From Neobacillus mesonae (GTDB lineage Bacteria > Bacillota > Bacilli > Bacillales > Cytobacillaceae), in the NCBI RefSeq assembly GCF_001636315.1, contig NZ_KV440949.1, positions 168,703 through 232,702 on the forward strand: 64,000 bases of DNA. The letters run 5' to 3'. Position numbers and translations under genes: made by a program. The notes beneath the pieces were generated by a model. That model made no database searches. It worked only from the letters and a program-made list of their open reading frames with translations, and was not told where the DNA came from. Position 1 is the stretch's first letter. Each line of letters starts with the position of its first letter. Shown here piece by piece: positions 27,361-35,914 of this stretch.

Positions 27361-27933
27361 TTAAGCGTTATATTTTAATATAATCCGCTTTGCTACATTT
27401 TCCAGTGTTACCTGCTTGTTCATACTTATTTTTCTCATTTTTTTATAAGCAGCATCCTCTGGAAGATTATATTTCTCCATAATGATTCCCTTTGCCTTTT
27501 CGACAAGTTTTCTTTCAGTTAATTGTTTATTCATGTTTTCTACTTGTTCCCGATAGGCATTGGCTGTTTCCGCCTGCTTTAAGGCAATTTCTACAGCTGG
27601 AATTAAATTAGCCTCAGTAATTGGCTTTACTAAATACCCAACAATGTTTGCTTGCTTTGCTTTATCAATATATTCCCTCTGACTGTACGCCGTTAAAATG
27701 AGAATAGGGATATTTAATTTTTTGGAAATAATCTCACTTGCCTTTAATCCATTTAATTTTGGCATTTTAATATCCATTATGATTAAATCTGGTTCAAGTG
27801 AATATGCCTGTTCAATAGCTTTTTCACCATCCCCTACCTGTGCAGCTACTTCAAAACCAGCCTCTTCAAGCATCATGGCAATATCTAAGCGGACAATTGA
27901 TTCATCCTCAACAACCAATATTCTTTTCTTCAT
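27361..27933 (-). CDS. eutV: response regulator with ANTAR RNA-binding domain
   Basis: A 190-residue regulator. The N-terminal receiver domain has its phosphoacceptor Asp54 in IIMDIKMP. The C-terminal ANTAR domain (about 125-185) has LVEKAKGIIMEKYNLPEDAAYKKMR. Phosphorylated EutV dimers bind paired hexaloop hairpins and prevent leader terminators from forming. It overlaps eutW by four bases (ATGA). Targets visible here are the leaders at 24838, 27289 and 31825. Confidence 0.93.
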   Translation of the reverse strand: MKKRILVVEDESIVRLDIAMMLEEAGFEVAAQVGDGEKAIEQAYSLEPDLIIMDIKMPKLNGLKASEIISKKLNIPILILTAYSQREYIDKAKQANIVGYLVKPITEANLIPAVEIALKQAETANAYREQVENMNKQLTERKLVEKAKGIIMEKYNLPEDAAYKKMRKISMNKQVTLENVAKRIILKYNA

Positions 27934-29360
27934 AGTTGAACCTCCTCCCCTTGCAATGGGAATTTGACAGTAGCAATCGTTCCTGTCTTGGCTCTTTCTA
28001 TCGAAAAAAGGCCTGATAAATCATGCTCGATCATCATCTTGACAATATCTAAACCTAGTGAAGATTTAGACTTGGGTGAATACCCTTCCCCATTGTCAAT
28101 CACCTGAATTTCCATATAATTTTCTTTCTGATGAAATAAGACTTCAATTTTACCATGATGAATCGTTTTAAAAGCATGCTTCACACAGTTTTGGATTAAT
28201 TCATTGACCACCAAAGCAACTGACACAGCTTTATTTGATTGAATCTGTGAATGAGTTCCAGAATAGGTAATGCTGATCTGTTTATTCTCCTGCTCAGCTT
28301 CCAAAACAAGAGTATTCCCGATTTTCTCTATTAACTTATACAAGTCAACATCATCCACACTGGACCCGGAAAGAATGATTTCGTAAACAGATGCAATACT
28401 TGTAATCCGATTCAAGCTTTCCACAAAGTGAACTTTACTCTCTTCCGGCAGCCCTCTTCTCATTTGTAGACGCAAAAGACTGGCTACTGTTTGCAGGTTG
28501 TTTTTCACCCGGTGATGGATTTCATGGATTGCCACTGATTTGACAATTAGTTCTCTTTCCTTTTCTCTAAGCTCGGTAATGTTTTTAAAGATGACAAAAG
28601 TCCCAGTCGTTTTTTCTTGCTGAAGGAGTTCGATTTTTTTCACTTGAAATACCTTATTTAACATCTTAACCTCTTGAACAATAAGTTCATCTGATGCTTC
28701 TAAAATAGCTCCGATAACAGGAAAATAGTAAACGAGTGAATTTCCAATCCAGCTTCCTTCTTCATCCATTTCCTGGATAAGATTTGTTCCGGAGGGGTTA
28801 CAATAAAGGATCTTCCCGTCTTGGTCTAGAAAGAAAATGGACTCTTCAATCATTTCGGGAATTATCGGTCTATTTTCTGCAAGACCCATTAAAATTCCGC
28901 TTAGTGCCTCTGTTGCTTCTGACAACGCTTCCATTTTTTGCTGTCTTTGAACCAACTCTGTTATATCCTTTTCCATAATAAGTGTTCCAATCACATGATT
29001 GTCCATTCCCCTTATAGGAACAACACTTTGGTCAACCGTTTTACCTTCTTGAGTTAAGGCGCGATTTTCAAACATTGGTTTTCCAGTTCTTAATGTAAAG
29101 AAAACAGACGGCTCGAACGCTTCATAGGCAAACTTTCCTACAACTGGTTTTTCATATACGGATTTTACCGTTGAAGGTGCTGCCTCTGCAACAACAATAG
29201 CATGTTTTCCTACCTTTGTAGGACAATCAATAAATACGTTCGCTTTATTAATGTCAGCGATAAGCTGCAAGTTAGCAACTAACTCTTTAATTCTTTTAAT
29301 ATCTTCCGCTGATAGATTCGTATGCAGGAAACATAATTCTTCTACTGTGCTGTTATACAT
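27930..29360 (-). CDS. eutW: ethanolamine-sensing histidine kinase
   Basis: A 476-residue soluble histidine kinase. The N-terminal sensor region (1-140) contains two cysteines. A PAS segment follows at about 160-265, then a HisKA_2-type dimerisation domain with the phosphoacceptor His in VAIHEIHHRVKNNLQ and a HATPase domain with VVNELIQNCVKHA and GLDIVKMMIEHDLSG. EutW kinases detect ethanolamine and phosphorylate EutV. There are no membrane segments. It is the first gene of the eutWV pair. Confidence 0.92.
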   Translation of the reverse strand: MYNSTVEELCFLHTNLSAEDIKRIKELVANLQLIADINKANVFIDCPTKVGKHAIVVAEAAPSTVKSVYEKPVVGKFAYEAFEPSVFFTLRTGKPMFENRALTQEGKTVDQSVVPIRGMDNHVIGTLIMEKDITELVQRQQKMEALSEATEALSGILMGLAENRPIIPEMIEESIFFLDQDGKILYCNPSGTNLIQEMDEEGSWIGNSLVYYFPVIGAILEASDELIVQEVKMLNKVFQVKKIELLQQEKTTGTFVIFKNITELREKERELIVKSVAIHEIHHRVKNNLQTVASLLRLQMRRGLPEESKVHFVESLNRITSIASVYEIILSGSSVDDVDLYKLIEKIGNTLVLEAEQENKQISITYSGTHSQIQSNKAVSVALVVNELIQNCVKHAFKTIHHGKIEVLFHQKENYMEIQVIDNGEGYSPKSKSSLGLDIVKMMIEHDLSGLFSIERAKTGTIATVKFPLQGEEVQL

Positions 29361-29445
29361 ATGATGTTTCTCCTATTGTCAAGAAAGGGATTACATGAAA
29401 TAATTATAGGGGCACTATGAGAATTTTGTCAATATTGTTAAAACA

Positions 29446-29492
29446 CAAGGCAGCATTTTTCCGGATTGTACCGTGAATAAATACTGCCTTTG
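29446..29492 (-). terminator. terminator between the second eutBC pair and eutW
   Basis: ACAAGGCAGCATTT pairs with a slightly imperfect partner (ACAAAGGCAGTATTT), followed by GTGTTTT on the minus strand. The AAAGGC of the ANTAR loops is present, but its flanks do not pair, so I call this a plain terminator that may also limit eutWV expression. Confidence 0.6.
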
Positions 29493-29547
29493 TCCATTAT
29501 ATATGCATCTAAAAATACTTATAATATTTTAAATCAATCTTACTAAA

Positions 29548-30420
29548 CTATCTTAATTGCGTAAGTTTTACGCCGCTGGCCTTGCTTTTCAAAACATCAG
29601 CAATTAAATCAGATAAATAAGCTCCTGCCTCAATTGGTGGGATTCCGCCATCATGAATATTAGATATAACCGTCCGATCGGCCTCAACGGTTTCTTTAGT
29701 CGGACGATAAATAAGATAGACACTAAGACTTTTGGAAGTAGCTAATCCCGGGCGTTCGCCAATAAGAGAAATGACAACATCGCAGTTTGCAATAGAAGCA
29801 ATCTCGTCCTGTATCCACACACGGCTCCGCCTAATAAAAATAGGTTCCCCAAAAGTAATATTTTTTACTTTCAAACCTTGAATTAATGCGGGGAGTAAGT
29901 CTGGAATATTCGCTTCTATACCCGTAGAGCTTAGTCCATCTGAAATAACGATTTGGACCTGTTTATTTTTAGAAAGATTGGTTTCTGCCCATTTTCGTGA
30001 TGCCTCATTCAGTTTTCGTCCACTATCCAAATTCATTAAATATTCTTCCATTGACTCAGATTTCGATTGCAGGACAGGGAGATTCATTTCTTCTAAAAAT
30101 TGATCTGACACTCCTCGCAAAACAGCATCCTGTGCTGCGGCATGGTCAATTCGGAAATCAAGGTATTCCTTCGTCTTCATCCGAGTTCCAGTCCGGCCAA
30201 TACCTATTCTGGCAGGGGTTATGGTCCTTACCTTTTCAATAATACTGTAATCTAACGGATTATCTACTCTTACCTTCTTTTCTTTTTCAAAATTAATTTG
30301 TTGGACGATTTCGTTTACTTTTTCTTTATTTTTGAAAAGAGAGCTTGAATTTCTTGTGCTAGCGCTTTCAACTTTCCCAAGTTCTTCTATAACCTGCTTG
30401 ACAATTGCTTGAATATCCAT
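29548..30420 (-). CDS. eutC: ethanolamine ammonia-lyase small subunit, copy 2
   Basis: A 290-residue small subunit. Residues 1-17 (MDIQAIVKQVIEELGKV) form an encapsulation-type helix. The catalytic region runs from TPARIGIGRTGTRMKTKEYL (near 70) to HDGGIPPIEAGAYLSDLIADVL. The linker is about 50 residues shorter than in copy 1. It follows eutB copy 2 by 16 bp and forms a two-gene unit with its own attenuated leader. Intact motifs suggest an active lyase. Confidence 0.93.
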   Translation of the reverse strand: MDIQAIVKQVIEELGKVESASTRNSSSLFKNKEKVNEIVQQINFEKEKKVRVDNPLDYSIIEKVRTITPARIGIGRTGTRMKTKEYLDFRIDHAAAQDAVLRGVSDQFLEEMNLPVLQSKSESMEEYLMNLDSGRKLNEASRKWAETNLSKNKQVQIVISDGLSSTGIEANIPDLLPALIQGLKVKNITFGEPIFIRRSRVWIQDEIASIANCDVVISLIGERPGLATSKSLSVYLIYRPTKETVEADRTVISNIHDGGIPPIEAGAYLSDLIADVLKSKASGVKLTQLR

Positions 30421-30436
30421 TTAAATACCTCCCTTC

Positions 30437-31795
30437 TTATTTAAAGATGGACAAGTCTCCAGCTTTTTCAGTCAGGCGCCCATCCTTCATAATCCCCATT
30501 TTCTCTAACCAAATCTCAAATTCTCTTAACGGACGAAGACCAAGCATTTCTCTTAGACTCGCATCATCATGATAGCTTGTATCTTGATAGCTTAACATGA
30601 CATCATCCCCGCCAGGTACACCCATGTAAAAGTTTGCACCAGCTAGAGCTGTGAGCATTCCAGCAATCTCTTGATCATTTTGGTCTGCCTGCATATGGTT
30701 TGTATAAGTAGGAGCAATTCCCATTGGTATACCATGCAATTTCCCCATAAAGAGATCCTCAAGGTCGGCTCGAATGACTTGTTTTCCATCATAGAGTGTT
30801 TCAGGTCCGATGAAACCGGATACATTATTCACCATAAACGGTTTCCAATGCCGAGCGTAACCATAGGTTCTTGCCTCAAGAGTCTGCATGTCAACTCCTA
30901 AATGAGCATCAAGTGAAACCTCTGATCCCTGCCCTGTTTCAAAGTAAAGCTGATTTGGACCAGTAGATGTCCCGTATTTCGCCATGAGGTCGTATGCTTC
31001 ATCTATAATTTCTTTCGAAACACCAAAATCGTCATTTGCTGCTTGGGTCCCTGCAAGGCTTTGGAACATCAAAGCAATCGGTGCCCCGTTTTTCAAAGCT
31101 TTCATTTGTGTAGTAATATGAGCTAGCACGCAGTTTTGCGTAGGAATTTGCCATTTTTGCATAAAGTCGTGAGTCATATGTAAAATTCTTGAAACCGACT
31201 CTACGCTATCGTTGTTTGGATTAACGCCGATTACAGCATCTCCGGATCCGAATGATAGTCCTTCCTTCAATGAAGCCAGAATACCTTCAGGGTTATCAGT
31301 TGGATGGTTTGGTTGACAACGGAAAGCTAATCGGCCAGCCTCACCTATGGTAGTATTGCAATGGGCAGTCGGTCTTATTTTTTGTGAAGCTATAACAAGA
31401 TCGATACTTGACATAAGCTTTACGACTCCAGAAATCATTTCACTGGTTAAGCCCCTTGAAATTCGAAATAAATCTGATGTTGTTGTTTGATGGGCTAAAA
31501 TATATTCCCTCAATTCCCCTACCGTCCAGTTTGCTATTTCCTTATAAATAAATTGATTGATATCATCATAAATGATCCTGGTTACTTCATCTTTTTCATA
31601 CGGAATGACAGGGTTTTCAAAAATATCTTTCAAAGTCAATTCACTTAAAACCACTTTTGCTGCCATGCGCTCAAGGTAGGACTGTGCAGCAATCCCCGCC
31701 ATCTTATCTCCTGACTTCTCCTCACTTGCCTTGGCTAGTATTTCTCTTATCGAACCAAACTGATAATTTACATTTTTGAGGGTGCATTTGAACAT
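30437..31795 (-). CDS. eutB: ethanolamine ammonia-lyase large subunit, copy 2
   Basis: A 452-residue large subunit with intact family stretches (FRCQPNHPTDNPEGILASLKEG and GAPIALMFQSLAGTQAANDDFG). It is clearly diverged from copy 1 along its whole length. It is therefore an old duplicate or separately acquired, not a recent copy. It lies upstream of the sensor genes with an ANTAR-type leader. Whether it uses ethanolamine or a related amino alcohol is open. Confidence 0.94.
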   Translation of the reverse strand: MFKCTLKNVNYQFGSIREILAKASEEKSGDKMAGIAAQSYLERMAAKVVLSELTLKDIFENPVIPYEKDEVTRIIYDDINQFIYKEIANWTVGELREYILAHQTTTSDLFRISRGLTSEMISGVVKLMSSIDLVIASQKIRPTAHCNTTIGEAGRLAFRCQPNHPTDNPEGILASLKEGLSFGSGDAVIGVNPNNDSVESVSRILHMTHDFMQKWQIPTQNCVLAHITTQMKALKNGAPIALMFQSLAGTQAANDDFGVSKEIIDEAYDLMAKYGTSTGPNQLYFETGQGSEVSLDAHLGVDMQTLEARTYGYARHWKPFMVNNVSGFIGPETLYDGKQVIRADLEDLFMGKLHGIPMGIAPTYTNHMQADQNDQEIAGMLTALAGANFYMGVPGGDDVMLSYQDTSYHDDASLREMLGLRPLREFEIWLEKMGIMKDGRLTEKAGDLSIFK

Positions 31796-31824
31796 AAACT
31801 TCCTCCTCCCATGGATTTAAGAGA

Positions 31825-31890
31825 CGAAAAAGCGCCTTATCAGAATTAGTCAGATTACTCGACTTATTTTGATAAGGCGCCATTGCCGTC
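31825..31890 (-). promoter_or_regulatory. EutV/ANTAR-type antiterminator-terminator leader of eutBC copy 2
   Basis: On the minus strand a hairpin GGC-[AATGGC]-GCC shows the A1/G4 hexaloop and overlaps the 5' arm of a terminator with perfect 11-bp arms (31870-31880 and 31832-31842) ending in TTTTTC. The start region resembles the eutA leader (GGCAAAGGCGCCTTAT against GGCAATGGCGCCTTAT), so both leaders probably share an origin. Confidence 0.72.
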
Positions 31891-31970
31891 TATTATACAT
31901 TTGTCATAATTATAGCTTAAATAAATTTAAAAGGAAAGAATTTTTCGAATTAATTTTCATTATAGTAAAC

Positions 31971-33191
31971 TTATGAGAGAATCCTTTTCTCCCCATCAAT
32001 CTCTTGAATAGGAGCAATATTTTGCGTGAATTCCAAGGTCCCAATATATTTCCCATCCTCGTCACGGACCGCAAAGTAACGGATATAGACATATTTATCA
32101 TGGAATTTAATCCAAAAGTCCTCGCAGTCCTTCCTGCCAGCTTTAAAGTCTGCTAACAGTTCCTCCACAACATGCACGCTTTTCGGTGGATGGCAGTTTT
32201 GCACAGTACGACCAATGACCGCTTTTGTCCGAGCAAATATTCTATCTTTACCATGTGAAAAATAACGGACAACATCATCATGATCAATGAATGTGATATC
32301 GACAGGTAAATGATTTAGAATTAATTCCATTTGTTTTAATGACAAGATCCCCGTTTCCATTTTAATATATCCTTCGGAGAGAACTTCTGCATCCAGTTGT
32401 TTTCGTTCAGGTTTCCATTCAGCCGCGGGTTCAGTCAAACAAAAGCCGATTTCATCACTTTCATGGGCAATTTTCATCCATTCATCTTCGGTAAAATTAT
32501 TCAATGCCATCGGGAACAAAATGTTTTCCTCCCGATAAATCATCGCATTCACTTCTTCGATTATATAGTTAACCATTTTAATTACAGCTTGCTTGTCCCC
32601 TTGGTAATTGGTTAATATTTGTTTCGCATCCTTAATCGCCTCGCGTATAAAATCATCAATTCTCCACATATTGGTCGTTGGACCGTAAATTCCGTATTTT
32701 TCGAGGAATGGAAAGATCAGATGCTCTTTTCGATTAAAATGCTTATCAATATCGAGCAAAAGATGAATGTCCTCTAACAGTTTGTACACATTTTCAGTAG
32801 AATCCTCTTTTTCAAACTGCCATAAATGAACCTGCAGCTTTGTTTTCAGCAGCTTTTCTAATTCTTCGTTCTCTAGCTTAAACGTATGAATAGGGTGCCC
32901 CGGCTCTTCATCAGGACGTTGCTTACGGGTATCTTCTGCAACCGCTTCTTTAAAAATCTCTGTGTGCTGATTGTAAATCCGCTTCAAATCCTGTGCAGAA
33001 AGATCAACAAATTCATGAGAGAGCTGGGAAATTTCTTCAACTGTTATTTTCCCAATATAAGCATCAAAATGACCTTTCACCTCTGCTACGTTTCTTCCAT
33101 TATGAAGATCGGTAAATATTTGTTTCAACATCTCAAGTCGTTCTGTATTTTGAATGGGTTGTTGTTCACGATTATTTATCATTTCACTCAT
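31971..33191 (-). CDS. DUF438 / hemerythrin / PAS domain protein
   Basis: A protein of about 406 residues. The N-terminal DUF438 region (about 15-85) is followed by a hemerythrin-like helical bundle (about 95-230) with several candidate iron ligands (HPIHTFKLENEEL, DKHFNRKEHLIFPFLEKYG, REENILFPMAL). The C-terminal PAS-type domain is at about 280-400 (LNHLPVDITFIDHDDVVRYFS, GRTVQNCHPPKSV). This architecture is linked to oxygen, NO or redox sensing and repair in Firmicutes. I chose ATG 33191, where GGAG lies seven bases upstream. The gene sits alone between eutB copy 2 and a permease. Confidence 0.85.
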   Translation of the reverse strand: MSEMINNREQQPIQNTERLEMLKQIFTDLHNGRNVAEVKGHFDAYIGKITVEEISQLSHEFVDLSAQDLKRIYNQHTEIFKEAVAEDTRKQRPDEEPGHPIHTFKLENEELEKLLKTKLQVHLWQFEKEDSTENVYKLLEDIHLLLDIDKHFNRKEHLIFPFLEKYGIYGPTTNMWRIDDFIREAIKDAKQILTNYQGDKQAVIKMVNYIIEEVNAMIYREENILFPMALNNFTEDEWMKIAHESDEIGFCLTEPAAEWKPERKQLDAEVLSEGYIKMETGILSLKQMELILNHLPVDITFIDHDDVVRYFSHGKDRIFARTKAVIGRTVQNCHPPKSVHVVEELLADFKAGRKDCEDFWIKFHDKYVYIRYFAVRDEDGKYIGTLEFTQNIAPIQEIDGEKRILS

Positions 33192-33320
33192 CACGATTCT
33201 CCTTCGCTATGTTTCAAGTGATTTTGTTTCTCAATTATAAAATAACATTGGTGAAAACTTAGGATTGTGATGAAAATCATTGGCTAGGGTTAAACTTTTT
33301 AACATCTTGTGAACATTGAA

Positions 33321-33351
33321 AAAGGAGCCCGCCAAATGACGAGCTCCCATT
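33321..33351 (-). terminator. terminator of the DUF318 permease gene
   Basis: Imperfect GGAGC-rich hairpin followed by TTTTTC on the minus strand just after the permease stop. Confidence 0.55.
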
Positions 33352-33362
33352 TAATCATTTCA

Positions 33363-34433
33363 TTATAGTAAAAACATGCCAGCAATTCCGCTGAGGATAC
33401 TTAATACAACCACAGAACCTGCGACAAAAAACAATACCTTTTTAGGATACGATTTAGCCACAAGTAATAACGATGGCAAACTGATAGAAGGCAGTGCTAA
33501 TAACAAAGCTCCAGCCGGACCGCCGCCAAGACCAAAGGACATGAACGTTTGAATAATTGGAATTTCGGCTGCCGTAGGAATAACGAACAGCATTCCAGCA
33601 ATGGCAAAACCAATTACAGCAATCAGGCTATTGGACGCTGCATCACTAAGTTGAGGGAATAACCAAACACGCACAGCTCCCATAACAAGGACAGCTAAAA
33701 TATAAGTAGGAACAATATATAAAATCATATTGCCGATACTTTTCATCCATCTAGAAACAAAAGAACCTTTTGCCTTGGTCTCAGTCTTTTCAATCATTTT
33801 CTCAAGATCGGCCGGGTTTGCCCGCGGTGCAAAGCGGTTCGCTAAATAACTTATTCCGAATGTTAAAATAAGCCCAAACACAAGTCGAAGTGCTGTGAAT
33901 TTCCATGATAAGACAAACGTCATGAAAATTAATGTCGCCGGATTTAGTGTTGGATTCCCAATCCAGAATGCCAAGCTGGCACCAACAGAGACATTTTTCT
34001 TCCGTAACCCCACTGCGATTGGTGCCGCGCAGCAGGTACACATCATTCCTGGAAGTGATGCAAGCCCTGCCACAGCGGTGCTGCCAAAGGATGTTTTTCC
34101 AAGCACTTTTAGCAGCCAGTTGGTAGGAATTAATACCTGCACTAAAGAACCAAGTATGATTCCAAATACGGCCGCTTTCCATACAGCATTGAAATATGCA
34201 AGTGCGTAGGACCATGCACTATCCCATGATACCGATGGCATGTCAGCTTGCTCCCCTAGTATAGAAGTGCCAATGGAATGGGTAGTTATCGCCAAAATGG
34301 ATTTATTATAATATGGATACCATTTTACATAAGACAACCCAATAATGGTAATCAGTATAAAGATAATGGCAAACACAACAGTCTTTTTCCGTTGCGGCTG
34401 AGTTGCTGTTAATGAACTGTTTACTTGAGCCAT
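33363..34433 (-). CDS. DUF318/ArsP_1 family permease
   Basis: A 356-residue membrane protein of the permease family that includes organoarsenical and metal efflux permeases. It has 8-10 predicted helices and the cysteine motif LPGMMCTCCAAPIAVGLRKK near residue 128, with a repeat-related half around GMLFVIPTAAEIPIIQTF (near 285). The two halves look like an internal duplication. Export of a metal(loid) or thiol compound is the family-level guess; no resistance genes lie beside it. ATG at 34433 with GGAGG. Confidence 0.78.
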   Translation of the reverse strand: MAQVNSSLTATQPQRKKTVVFAIIFILITIIGLSYVKWYPYYNKSILAITTHSIGTSILGEQADMPSVSWDSAWSYALAYFNAVWKAAVFGIILGSLVQVLIPTNWLLKVLGKTSFGSTAVAGLASLPGMMCTCCAAPIAVGLRKKNVSVGASLAFWIGNPTLNPATLIFMTFVLSWKFTALRLVFGLILTFGISYLANRFAPRANPADLEKMIEKTETKAKGSFVSRWMKSIGNMILYIVPTYILAVLVMGAVRVWLFPQLSDAASNSLIAVIGFAIAGMLFVIPTAAEIPIIQTFMSFGLGGGPAGALLLALPSISLPSLLLVAKSYPKKVLFFVAGSVVVLSILSGIAGMFLL

Positions 34434-34573
34434 ATAATTTTAAAACCTCCAATATAGTAAGAACTAGAACTTTAAAATTATATCACGACGATAGATTAAT
34501 ATGTATCTAAAAAACCGATAGATAAATACCATCAACTATCTAAATAACAAATATTTTTTCTCAAAAGAAAAAA

Positions 34574-34598
34574 AGAGGAGATGGACTCCATCTCCTCT
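34574..34598. terminator. bidirectional-looking terminator after the MFS gene
   Basis: 11-bp arms AGAGGAGATGG/CCATCTCCTCT with a 3-nt loop and T residues on the minus strand. Confidence 0.7.
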
Positions 34599-34613
34599 AC
34601 TGCCTAATTAATT

Positions 34614-35882
34614 TTACTTTGTAACGGGAACAATCGGTGCGTGCTCCCCTATTAAACTTTCCTTTTTTCCAGAAGAATACAATGTCACAAAAGCTAGGAA
34701 GCAAACAATTCCGAATGAGGTCAGTAACCATACGGCTCCATTATAAGATCCGTCAAAGGCATCAATAATGAACCCCATCCCTAATGGAGCTAAAAACCCA
34801 GCAATCTGCATTCCTAAATTAACAACTCCAATCGCAGTGCCGGCAATTTCTTGGGATAAGTGTTTAAGCGGCATGCTGAAAATGATGACGGATAAGGTAC
34901 CACCAAACATAGGGATTAATGATTGAAAGATAATGACGCCTGTTATGGTTTTAGCATGAAACATTAAATATACCAACATGGCATAACCGATTCCACTAAT
35001 AGCCCCAATCCATTTTTCCCGCCCATGTTTTTGTTTATCGATGACATAGCCTGCTAGTAGAAAGAAAATAACTCCTGTAACTCCTGGAATCAAGGCAAGC
35101 ATTCCTAAAGACAATAAGTCAAGGCCCCGTTCATTGACTAAGTAAGTCGGCATCCAGGCGGATAATCCCCAGCTGATAAATCCATGTGAGAAGGATACAA
35201 TGATTAATGCCCAAATCATCGGGGTTTTTAACATCTTTTTTATTGACCCTTTTGTTGTTTTTTGTACAGGTCTAGATGAGAAACTTGCCTGATTTAGCCC
35301 GCTCGTTCCTGCTTTTGGTTTTAAAAAGAACCAATTTAACATTCCAAAAAGCAGACCCAACAAACCAATCACAACGAACATCCATCTCCAGCCAATGTTG
35401 ACCATCATCGAAGTGGCTAAAATTGGTGCAATAATACCGGCGGCGGTAAGAGCGGAAAGAAACACGGACATCGCCTTTGATCGCCGTTCTTCAGGAATGG
35501 CGTCTGCAATTAATTTTCCACCGGCCGGGAAAAAGCTCCCCTCTCCTATACCGAAAATAAAGCGAATGATCACCAAAATGCCAAACGACCACGCTACCCC
35601 AGTTAAGCCTGTAAAAATGGAGAAGCTAAAGACAGAAATGAGAATAACGATTCGAGCACCAAATTTATCAGACAGCCAGCCTCCTGGAATCTGCATAATG
35701 GCATAACCTAGAAAAAAGATACTTAATATTAACCCTGTTGAGGTGGCATCTAGTTGAAATTCCTTGGATATGGGTACAATCCCATAATTGATGACAAATC
35801 GATCCATTGCTGAAATTAAATTACTGCTAAAAAGTAAAAACAAAATAACTTTTGAATTATAAGCCATTTTTGTTTCGGTCAA
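34614..35882 (-). CDS. major facilitator superfamily transporter (anion:cation symporter type)
   Basis: A 422-residue, 12-helix MFS transporter. The GGWLSDKFGARIVI motif lies between helices 2 and 3 and GIGEGSFFPAGGKLIADAIPEERRSKAM in helices 4-5, as in organic-anion symporters. TTG start at 35882 with GGGGAGG eight bases before it. It is the second gene of an operon with the amidohydrolase, suggesting uptake of the amide or carbamate substrate of that enzyme. A phosphonate link is only suggested by the shared upstream motif near 37854. Confidence 0.82.
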   Translation of the reverse strand: MTETKMAYNSKVILFLLFSSNLISAMDRFVINYGIVPISKEFQLDATSTGLILSIFFLGYAIMQIPGGWLSDKFGARIVILISVFSFSIFTGLTGVAWSFGILVIIRFIFGIGEGSFFPAGGKLIADAIPEERRSKAMSVFLSALTAAGIIAPILATSMMVNIGWRWMFVVIGLLGLLFGMLNWFFLKPKAGTSGLNQASFSSRPVQKTTKGSIKKMLKTPMIWALIIVSFSHGFISWGLSAWMPTYLVNERGLDLLSLGMLALIPGVTGVIFFLLAGYVIDKQKHGREKWIGAISGIGYAMLVYLMFHAKTITGVIIFQSLIPMFGGTLSVIIFSMPLKHLSQEIAGTAIGVVNLGMQIAGFLAPLGMGFIIDAFDGSYNGAVWLLTSFGIVCFLAFVTLYSSGKKESLIGEHAPIVPVTK

Positions 35883-35914
35883 TGGTTTAGCCTCCCCAAA
35901 TTAAGGTTGATCAT

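Noticed and set aside
29446..29492. Fourth ANTAR element before eutW
   Set aside because: AAAGGC is present, but the bases around it cannot form the closing stem. It is better read as a terminator of eutBC copy 2.
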